A DNA stretch of 25,348 nucleotides. Source: Chara braunii (Eukaryota > Streptophyta > Charophyceae > Charales > Characeae). Every line of letters begins with the position of its first letter. Positions within the stretch are counted from its first letter, which is position 1. The notes below the pieces were generated by a model that did no database searches, was not told the origin of the DNA, and saw nothing but the letters and a program-made list of their open reading frames with translations. The stretch spans positions 822,749-848,096 of the forward strand of contig BFEA01000524.1 in NCBI GenBank assembly GCA_003427395.1. Reading direction: 5' to 3'. The position numbers and the translations under genes are program-made. Shown one piece after another: positions 18,332 through 25,348 of the stretch.

Positions 18332-20615
18332 TTAGACTCGGGTGGAGGGGTTGGAGGTCTTCTTCCCAATCTCCTCCCTCTCTTTCCTCTTCACCTCCTT
18401 CTTCTCCTTGTCCTTCTTCAACTTCTCCAGGGTCTCCTCCTCATATTTGCCCAACCATTCCTTTCTCATGAAGGCCGCTGTGTTGAAGGCGATTCTATCA
18501 ACGTCATCCTTCTGTCCCAATAGTGTGAGTAAAGGATCTCGCAGATCATCTCCCAAGATTTCCATGCAAGGCCCTCTCTCAGTTGGGCCTATCGATCATA
18601 GAGAACCAGGACTGGCCTCAGGTCGCTGTACTGTCTTTGCCCGTTGTCGTCTTTCCAAAACACGTCCAAACTGTCGTGCTCTATCACTTTCAGGGCCAGG
18701 GGGCGATCATTTGAGATGTCTTTGCAAAATTGGGCGTTTGTGTGAGTCTTGTGCTGCAATGATGCCCAGGGAGAACCGGACCACGATCTGCCATTCCTTT
18801 CTGTCTGTGTTGTAGCGGAAGAGCAAGAAGGGGATTGTGGGGGAGAGTGTGCGTGCATCAAGTGTGACAGCGACTGCCAGGTCAAGTGTGACAGCGACCA
18901 TCAGGTCAAGTGTGACAGCGACCGTCAGGTCAAGTGTGACAGCGACTGTCAGATCTTGAGGGAATGATTTCTGCTCACTACTCCAGATTTTGTTCCTACA
19001 AATAGCTTGTTTGCCTCTCAAGAATGACAATCTACCTTCTTTTTTCCTTCTTCAGATTGTTCTTTTGCCTGAACAGATTTTCTGCAAGAGAGATCATTCT
19101 CGTTTCCTCTGTTGCGTGCTCTTCGTTGTTGCTGGTCTTTGAAGCTGCTTCCTCACTCCAAGGTGGCCATGTCTTTGCACAAGTGTGAGCTGGGCCACTC
19201 GTATGGTTGCTCACACGGTTGTGAGACTGTGTGAGAGGTTCTTGTGGTGATGTCTGTGTCCATTGCATCTTTGTGCTGATCTGAATAAAGCAGAGTCAAG
19301 AATTCAAAGAGGTGTTCTCAGTCGGCAGCGCTTCGTAGCGATTACGATTACGGGTAGTTGGAAATCCACACGTGGCGATTGAGTTACTCTTTCTTCAAGA
19401 TGCTGATGTGTCTAGCATGTGCCAGCCTGATTTCCAAGTCCAAATCTTTACGTGATTTAAGCATTTCGATGTACTTATCCAACCATTCCAGGGTGTTGCT
19501 TATGTCCTCTTCGGGTTCTGTGAACGCCATTGTTGTGGTTGCTTTCGTCGAGGGTGTTGTCCAGGTGCATTTCGCTCTCCCTGGTCTCAATTGTAGTGTT
19601 GTTGCCCCTACATTTCTTGCTGTCTGGGGGTTGCGTGCTTCTTTGGGATCGTTCTTCCTTATCTTCCTTTTTGTTAGACCTGAGTCGCTCTTCTTATCCT
19701 GGACTGTGTTCTTTGGTTCCAAATCACTTCTGGTCTGAAGGATTTCAAGGTAGGATTTTTATGTTTCTCGTCCTATGTTGTGTACATCGCTGATGATCTG
19801 ATTCTTGTGCATTGTCTGTTCCAGGTGGTCAGCAATGCCCCATGTGACATTTTCGTACCTATGTGTGAATCTGTCATTCCTTTTGCCGCCTCCTTTTTGC
19901 CATTTGCTTCCATGTGGGGGAAAAACGTCTGGTTCGCATGCTGGTTCTGGGTCTGCTAGTGTCCATATCCACGCTTAGATCGTTGACGACCCAGCCCGAG
20001 TAGGTTGGGTCGTTGATAATCCAGATGCCCCTCATTGCATCTGCTACGACCAACATCGAGGGATTTAGCCTTCTGCCTTCGCCTTTTCTCGTGTTCAGGG
20101 GGCAGAGAGGGTCATTTCCCATGTGGCCTTTGATCCTGCATCAGAAGCACATGGGGTTAGCCTTTGTGGAGATGTAGGCTGTTGTGACCTTTTGGTCTGC
20201 TCTGACGAACCACTTATCAAGCAATTCGGGTGGGTTTTTTCCTTCTATGCATGCTATTCTTAAGTTGGTGTTGGGGGCTAGGAAGCTTGGAGCTGAGGAG
20301 ACCCATTCGACCAGCGGGTACAAGGGTTGGGTATCTTTCAGCCTATCCTCTACCATCTGGTGAACTTCGTCAGTCAGATTGTCAAACGGAATCCAGAAGT
20401 GTTCGTACATCAATGTTCGTCGATGTTTTCAGGTACCTTGTGTTGCAGCCCTGCTGGGACTCCATTTTCAGATGAAGACCACAAATCCTTCGGATTAGAG
20501 GGCCTGTACTGAGAAGAGGTAGGCTGCATATTCTTGATTGGGGGGTGAGAGTTCTGAGAGTCCTGGATTGTTCAGGTGGTAGAAACAAAAAATTTGTCAA
20601 CGCTTCGCCTCCCAA
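18332..20615 (-). pseudogene. LINE-B ORF1 (gag-like RNA-binding protein), disrupted
   Basis: The minus-strand frame at 20413-19874 reads MMYEHFWIPFDNLTDE, aligning with LINE-A MMAENFWVEFRHIP. It continues to a knuckle CF-stop-CRIKGHMGNDPLC (TGA 20143-20141 between the first two Cys) and then DPTYSGWVV. Spacing CX2CX4HX6C is the same as in LINE-A. Later pieces in other frames include NTLEWLDKYIEMLKSRKDL (about 19460), a 4 x 8-residue repeat (18954-18859) and a Lys/Glu-rich helix (LEKLKKDKEKKEVKRKE) before the stop at 18332. The start is uncertain, because the N-terminal part is split among frames. Confidence 0.75.
18859..18954 (-). repeat. Four in-frame 24-bp repeats in LINE-B ORF1
   Basis: CAAGTGTGACAGCGACTGCC begins each 24-bp unit at 18859, 18883, 18907 and 18931, with 1-3 differences. 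On the minus strand they encode four eight-residue units, L(T/M/A)VAVTLD. LINE-A has nothing similar at this place. Confidence 0.93.
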
Positions 20616-21005
20616 TTCAGGGATCGTGAGCTCAAATCAAGCGTGTCGAGTGGAATCGAGAGTGTGGTGTCCGTGCCAGAGTGGAAGAAGCAGCTGCCGG
20701 GTGACTTGGAGAAATCGCTTGGATTTAGCTAGATTGAGAAGGTTTTTCCTTCTGTCCTGGGGGACGCGAGTACAACTCTGTAGCAGTATGTCAAGCGGGA
20801 AAATTCAATAGCGCTTCGCCTCCCCACCTGGGGAGCGTGAGGACGGGATCAGAGTGACGGAGAGATCCGTTCGAGGAGAATGCGGTCAGGATTTTTGACC
20901 GAATTTCTCCTCCCCACCTGGGGCGCAAGAGGTCCGTTCGGCGGAATCGAAAGCTGCGAAAAAAACGAGAGATTTACCTCCCCGCTTGGGAAGCGTGAAG
21001 TCAGG
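20601..21005 (-). repeat. Palindromic CTCCCC-N4-GGGGAG repeats at the LINE-B 5' end
   Basis: Four imperfect copies of GCCTCCCCACCTGGGGAGCG lie at about 20607, 20818, 20909 and 20976. Copies two and three also share a GTCCGTTCG-type sequence downstream. The core is an inverted repeat able to form a short hairpin. A similar CTCCC...GGGGAGCGT occurs beside the LINE-B poly(A) at 10192-10218. They may be 5' UTR/promoter repeats. Confidence 0.6.
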
Positions 21006-21079
21006 ATTTCTGCGAGGGGTGAGAGCCATTTTAAGGGGGTAGGAAGAACGCCAAGATTGGATGGTAACGAAATGAAAAA

Positions 21080-21240
21080 TGAAGGTTAGAGTTAGCAAGT
21101 AGTAGTTATATAATAATAAATGAGTAAATAGCTACAATAATTGTTTATAATTATGTAAATATTAGGATAAAATGGATCATTAAGCGGTGAGATAAATAAT
21201 GACTAAGCATAGGGAATCTATGGTACCGATCTGTAAGGGT
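21080..21240. other. AT-rich interval beyond the LINE-B 5' end
   Basis: An AT-rich stretch (TTATATAATAATAAATGAG and similar) separates the last LINE-like sequence from the G-rich repeats. No gene or clear repeat is seen. The LINE-B 5' junction is probably near its left edge. Confidence 0.5.
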
Positions 21241-22484
21241 CTTTAATGAGGGGAGGCGAGTTGTGTTGTTGGCATGAGGGGTTGGATGCTGGAGGGAAAG
21301 GGGGGCGCGTGGCAAGTGAATTTGTTTGTGGGGCGAGGGGGGGTTGGGGGGGGGGGTGTTGGTGGGGCAAGTGGTCGATTGTTCAACGTTGAGTCTGTGA
21401 TGTGTGTGTGGTAAGTGGAGTGTGTAAGGCTGTGGAAGAGGTTGGGTGGTTGGAGGAGGGTGGGATAGAGTGTGGTGGGTCTTTATGTGGTGAGATTGTA
21501 AAAGGTCGCAGATTTGGAGAGGAGAGTCGAGGGTTGTAGGGGAGTCAGGATGAATGATGTGTGAGGTGGAGGGAACAGGGAGCTCATGATGGGGCGTGCT
21601 AGTTTGTGCGGGGAGTAGTGATGTGGAGGGTCGGGGTATGGAGTCGAGGCGGGGGGTGGATGGGGAGTCTGGTAGCGATCTGTTCGGTGTGTTGCGTGAG
21701 GAGTCGGGATAAGGAGTCGGGTAGCGGGGGCAGGATGGGGAGTCGGGACGGGGGTGGATGGGGAGCCGGGTGACGGTCTGCTCGGGGGGTGGATGGGGAG
21801 TCAGGATAGTTTGTGCGGGGTGCAGCTGTTGAGGGGGGTTGGGGTAGGGAGTCGAGGAGGGGGGATAGGAGAGCGGGGGATGGGTGGGGAATTGGGTTGC
21901 GGTCTGCTCGATTGTTTAACGTTGAGTCTGTGATGTGTGTGCGGTAAATGGAGTGTGTAAGGCTGTGGAAGAGGTTGGGTGGTTGGAGGAGGGTGGGATA
22001 AGAGTGTGGTGGGTCTTTATGTGGTGAGATTGTAAAAGGTTGCAGATTTGGAGAGGAGAGTCGAGGGTTGTAGGGGAGTCGGGATGGATGATGTGTGAGG
22101 TGGAAGGAACAGGGAGCTCGTGATGGGGCGTGCTAGTTTGTGCGGGGAGTAGTGATGTGGAGGGTCGGGGTATGGAGTCGAGGCGGGGGGTGGATGGGGA
22201 GTCTGGTAGCCATCTGTTCGGCGTGTTGCGTGAGGGGTCGGGATAAGGAGTCGGGTAACGGGGGCAGGATGGGGAGTCGAACGGGGGTGGATGGGGAGCC
22301 AGGTGACGGTCTGCTNGGGGGGNGGACGGGGNGTCAGGATAGTTTGNGNGGGGTGCAGCTGTTGAGGGGGGTNGGGGTAGGGAGTCGAGGCGGCGGGGTA
22401 GGAGGGCGGGGGATTGGTGGGGAATTGGGTTGCGGTCTGCTCGGTGTAGTGTGGGAGGAGATCGCGGTGGTTTGGTTTGGGTAG
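21241..22484. repeat. G-rich repeat array with a ~534-bp tandem duplication
   Basis: 21376-21909 and 21910-22443 are near-identical copies: CGATTGTTCAACGTTGAGTC versus CGATTGTTTAACGTTGAGTC, then continuous similarity to GGTCTGCTCG. Inside each are shorter reiterations of GGATGGGGAGTCGGG-like 15-30-bp blocks. The minus strand reads as Pro/Ser-rich open frames, which I attribute to composition. Six ambiguous bases fall only in the second copy. Confidence 0.88.
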
Positions 22485-22613
22485 ATTTCAATAGTGCCGA
22501 AGTAATAACAAGAATAGCGAGCCCAATAGCAGATTCTGCAGCAACTACAGTAATACGAATAAAGCAAATAATTGACCCATCATGTCATCTAGATAAACAG
22601 AAAAGACTAAAAA
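22485..22613 (-). pseudogene. nad4L: Nuclear mitochondrial insertion: nad4L C-terminal fragment
   Basis: On the minus strand the sequence reads FLVFSVYLDDMMGQLFALFV, then after a one-base deletion TVVAAESAIGLAILVIT. This is the highly conserved C-terminal half of NADH dehydrogenase subunit 4L, a membrane subunit of mitochondrial complex I. It ends near GTIE after a further small deletion. It sits inside G-rich nuclear repeats and is far more AT-rich than its flanks, so it is a transferred fragment and not a working gene. Codons fit the standard code of streptophyte mitochondria. Confidence 0.85.
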
Positions 22614-22990
22614 GTTCGGACGTGTGAGCGGTAAGTCGGTGGGGAGGTGGTAGAGTTTAGGTGGGGAATAGGGATGTGGGGGAGTTGGGGTAAGGAGTAA
22701 AGGCGGCGGTTGATGTGCGGTGGTTGGGTGGGGGGTGTGGTAGCGGGCTATGTGGTGTAGAGCGGGTGCGGGACCAGGTTGGGAGTCGGCGTGATTGATT
22801 GGACGGTGTTGATGCGCTGATGCAGCCGCTCGGGCTGGTCGAGTGGGGCGACGAGGCGGGGCTGGACCGGGGGGGGGGGGGGGGGGGCTGTGGAGTGGGG
22901 GGGGGGGGGGGGTGCGGTGTAGGTCGGGTGGGGGGGGGGCGGTCGGGGTAGGGAGTCGGGGTTGTGCAATGCAGGTCAGGGGGGTCGGGG
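22614..22990. repeat. G-rich low-complexity tract with long G runs
   Basis: Continuation of the G-rich block, with G runs of 10-18 at 22868-22940. Motifs such as GGGGAGTCGGGGT link it to the 534-bp array. Strong quadruplex potential and likely sequence-length errors. The Pro-rich minus-strand frame at 23109-22657 begins in less biased sequence, but I see no conserved domain. Confidence 0.8.
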
Positions 22991-23109
22991 TAATGGGACG
23001 AAGTGAATCGAGATTGGAAGACGCTTCTATACACTTGAGATTTCACCCCTTGGATAATCCTTGGCTTGTCTGCTCGTTGTCTCCGGAATTCGCCAGTATA
23101 GGATGACAC

Positions 23110-23869
23110 GAGTTAGGCGATCTCACCTTTGCTACTTGGAGGGAATACTGTTCACACCTTGTGTGTCACAATGTTGACGCGCTTGGTTGTTTGCTTGTCG
23201 CCACCTTTCTCGCATCATGTCTGGAAAACGATGATGTCTCTTTCTTCGCCTCTCTGTTCCCTTCTGGTGGTGAAATTGCTCGAACCCTTTTCCCTTTCTT
23301 GTGCCTCTCACTTCTCTCTTCCTGAGTTTAGCAGTCTTTTGTGCCTCTCACTTCTCTCTTCCTGAGTTTAGCAGTCTTTCTCTCCTTCTCCTCCTCATGA
23401 ATACGTCGCTCCTGTCGTTTCCTAATCTTAGTAGCATCCTCTTTCTCCTTCCCCTTCCTTCTTCCAAGTACGACACTTTTCCTCTCTCCTCTCACTTATG
23501 TTCTTTCTATCTTTGTTGGGATCTGGGGGGCCGCGCCCTGAGGCGTGGTGTCATGTGAAAACCGGTTTCTTAACTCTTGCTGTCTCTCCTAACAGTTACG
23601 GCTTTCAGTGACTCTCTTCTTTTTCTCATTCACACTTTCCCTTTTCCTCCCTCCAATACAGCGCTCTTTCTTCCTCGTTTTTCCCTCCCTGGTGCTTGAT
23701 TGCATTTTGTCGTGCTTGAACGTATTTTGTCGCCTTTGCTCGCTCCTTCCTGAATTGCACGGTCGTTCCCTTCTCCCTTCTTCACATTCTTTGCCTCATG
23801 ACTCTTTGCCCTTTCCCATTCTTAGGTAAAACTTCCCTCTTCTTTTCTTCTCTTGTTTCTGTCCTCTAT
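23110..23869. other. Pyrimidine-rich interval with a 40-bp tandem duplication
   Basis: CT-rich on the + strand. 23301-23340 is repeated at 23341-23380 (GTGCCTCTCACTTCTCTCTT and onward), identical except at the last base. No gene recognised; the open frames follow composition. Confidence 0.6.
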
Positions 23870-24071
23870 CTTCCTCCTTTCTTTTCCCGTATCTGTCCGA
23901 TTTGTGACGAGCTTGAGTATGCCACACCCGTAGGCATGGCGAGACTCGCCGCTCTCACCTACCTTCCTCCTCCTCCTTTCTTTTTCCGTATCTGTCCGAT
24001 TCGTGACGAGCTTGAGTATGCCACGCCCGTAGGCATGGCGAGACGCGCCGTCACGCTCTCACCCTCCTTGC
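23870..24071. repeat. ~99-bp tandem duplication
   Basis: The segment around CCGTATCTGTCCGATTTGTG repeats with a 99-bp period (23891 and 23990 anchors), with few substitutions and a 4-bp insertion near the end of copy 2. The period is 33 codons, and an open frame covers both copies on the + strand. On the minus strand the second copy reads LAMPTGVAYSSSSRIGQIRK and the first nearly the same. Coding status is undecided. Confidence 0.85.
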
Positions 24072-24186
24072 TCACTCCCGCGCGATTTCCACATGGGGGA
24101 AAAGCTCGTGCGTCCGTGCCCGTGGCAAAATTCGGACTTGTGAAAATACCAGCAACACGTGCGAAAAAAGCGAGGTAGAGCCACAA

Positions 24187-24384
24187 ACAATCATTTTTTT
24201 GTCTCTCTTCCTGTTTTTTTAATATGTAGAAACCAGTGTTCACAGGGGCCACACACACACAGACACACACACACACACACACATGAACACTGGCCACACA
24301 CACACAGACACACACACACACACACACACACCACACACACACACACTCTCACACAATCATTTTTATGTGTCTTTCTTCCTGTTA

Positions 24385-24433
<49 letters not shown>
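24187..24433. repeat. (CA)n microsatellite with 166-bp duplication and long T tract
   Basis: ACAATCATTTTT...CTTCCTGTT occurs at 24187 and again at 24353, with two CA-repeat blocks between. Each block is introduced by GGCCACACACACACAGAC. The short T7 after the first copy corresponds to a 49-nt T-rich tract (24385-24433, one C) after the second, suggesting homopolymer growth. It could alternatively be the poly(A) of a minus-strand insertion, but no element is recognisable beyond it. Confidence 0.82.
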
Positions 24434-24436
<3 letters not shown>

Positions 24437-25348
24437 GTACTTTCTGTGTGTCCGTGTGAGCACCTCTAAGATGTGCTAAACAGGGGCCTGCTCTGTTCGT
24501 GATGACTGTAATGCATATGGACTATGGGCAGTGATAGATGCCCGTCGCAGTGGGTTCCTGGATCATCAAGTGGTGGGAACCAACAGTCTGCGGGATTTTA
24601 CTTGTGGTGTGAGTAGGTGATGAGCTGCTTTTGGTCCGTACTGGATGTGTGGACTGTCGTGCCTGCGCTTCTCCGCCGGCTTGCCACTCGTCCCCTAGAG
24701 TGGCTGTCTGGTCGGTGTTGCCTTGGCTTCACTGCGCTGTTGCCTTGCTGCCCATCCGTGTGCCCATTCGTTCCATGCAACATGCTTGCCTGTTGTACAG
24801 TTTGGCTGCATTGTTAGCGCTGCGCTGTGGCCCACTTGCACATACTCTTGCCTTGCTTTGTCTTTCCTTCTGGCGTACCTGTGTGTTGTCAGCCCTGCCT
24901 TGTGCCTTGCTGTGCCATTGCTTACATCCACTTTGAACGTGAGTCAAAGGGTTCATGACCCAAAGCATCAATATGGGGATTCTGCAGATTGTAGAGGGTT
25001 CAGCCTCCTGGTGAGCTGGTGCAAGTCCGAGGAAACAATCTATCATCATACATTTTGTTTTTCTCCCTCATGTTGTTTTTACCGTTGCTGGAACTTGTAC
25101 CTTTTGTCCTTGGTTCTTTTTGTCTGTGTTGGGTTTGCACATCTGTGGTTCTTCCCTGGGTATGAAATTATGAATCCATGAGCTACCGTGTGTGGAGTAG
25201 TTTACACCAGTGACCCTTGCTCGTATTATACCTTCTATGCACTAGAAAGCTGGGTCTGTGATTGCTTCCTCTACTGGGTTAGTTCCGTGCTAGGAAAAGG
25301 GTTTGTTTTGGTCTCCGTAACAGTGAGCTTTTCAACGCAACATGCTGC
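24434..25348. other. Unassigned right end
   Basis: I recognise no gene, RNA or repeat. A 152-codon open frame at 24723-25181 (+) is rich in Cys, Leu and Ser with no family motif. It could be chance, an exon or noncoding. Confidence 0.4.

Larger units (their letters stand above)
10141..21090 (-). mobile_element. LINE-B: degraded L1-like LINE carrying two nested insertions
   Basis: Read on the minus strand, ORF1 (about 20615 to 18332) is followed by ORF2 (18293 to 12545), a C-rich 3' UTR and poly(A) (T21 at 10141-10161). Its proteins are recognisably related to LINE-A: the same knuckle spacing, DP-x-Y-x-GWV, KTIGWW, the linker block DPxEWxW and LWxxWxxRCxxTF. It is much more decayed, with many stops and frameshifts. 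Element C (10766-12495) splits the 3' UTR, and a DNA-transposon-like insert (about 16390-17480) splits the endonuclease region. Without the inserts the element is about 8.1 kb. The 5' end is approximate. Confidence 0.85.

Noticed and set aside
21916-23109. Pro/Ser-rich open frames on the minus strand of the G-rich array
   Set aside because: They follow C-rich composition and repeat structure, with no conserved motif, and one contains ambiguous bases.
24499-24610. RTGATGA boxes suggesting a C/D snoRNA
   Set aside because: No D box (CTGA) or terminal stem at suitable spacing.
24945-24965. T-arm-like GGGTTCATGACCC
   Set aside because: No A box or cloverleaf upstream; not a tRNA.
24723-25181. 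152-codon Cys/Leu-rich frame
   Set aside because: No recognisable domain, and overlapping frames on both strands are also open; not enough to call a gene.

Overview
This window looks like a stretch of eukaryotic nuclear DNA from the green-plant lineage (streptophyte; a Chara-like charophyte is my guess, not proven). It is dominated by decayed retrotransposons. The pointers are two L1-like LINEs of plant architecture (ORF1 with an N-terminal globular domain and a zinc knuckle; ORF2 with APE-type endonuclease, reverse transcriptase and an RVT zinc-binding domain), a plant-type mitochondrial nad4L fragment that uses the standard code, and many microsatellites and homopolymers. I see no bacterial gene and no intact host gene.

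Layout. 1-180 is a GA microsatellite. LINE-A lies on the + strand from about 180 to 8879: ORF1 starts at ATG 481 and ends at 3649, ORF2 runs 3657-8184, and a structured 3' UTR ends in A23. It looks full length but is broken by stops and frameshifts, most of the shifts at homopolymers. 8880-10140 is mostly unassigned, with a weak tRNA-like patch and an 18-bp tandem repeat. From 10141 to about 21090, on the minus strand, lies LINE-B, a diverged relative of LINE-A that is more degraded (catalytic FADD changed to FIND). It carries two insertions. Element C (10766-12495, minus) is a 1.73-kb retroelement bounded by a perfect 11-bp target-site duplication and holds a broken Asp/Asn-rich reading frame of unknown function. 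A second insert at about 16.39-17.48 kb, in the endonuclease region, looks like a nonautonomous DNA transposon with palindromic ends. 21.24-22.99 kb is G-rich repetitive DNA with a 534-bp tandem duplication and a mitochondrial nad4L insertion. 23.1-24.43 kb is pyrimidine-rich with short tandem duplications, a CA microsatellite and a long T tract. 24.43-25.35 kb shows nothing I recognise.

How the parts relate. Element C and LINE-A share the last ~120 bp before poly(A), including a hairpin whose arms differ by compensatory changes. This suggests that element C is a nonautonomous family moved by LINE-A-type machinery through a structured 3' tail. LINE-B ends differently, with a 7-bp hairpin capped by a GUAA tetraloop, so two 3'-end classes coexist. 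LINE-A ORF1 also has a tandemly duplicated ~73-residue Trp-rich module on either side of a 60-nt poly(C) hinge, and both LINEs share an unusual zinc knuckle spacing (CX2CX4HX6C). Element C, its shared tail and the duplicated ORF1 module are the best candidates for something undescribed.
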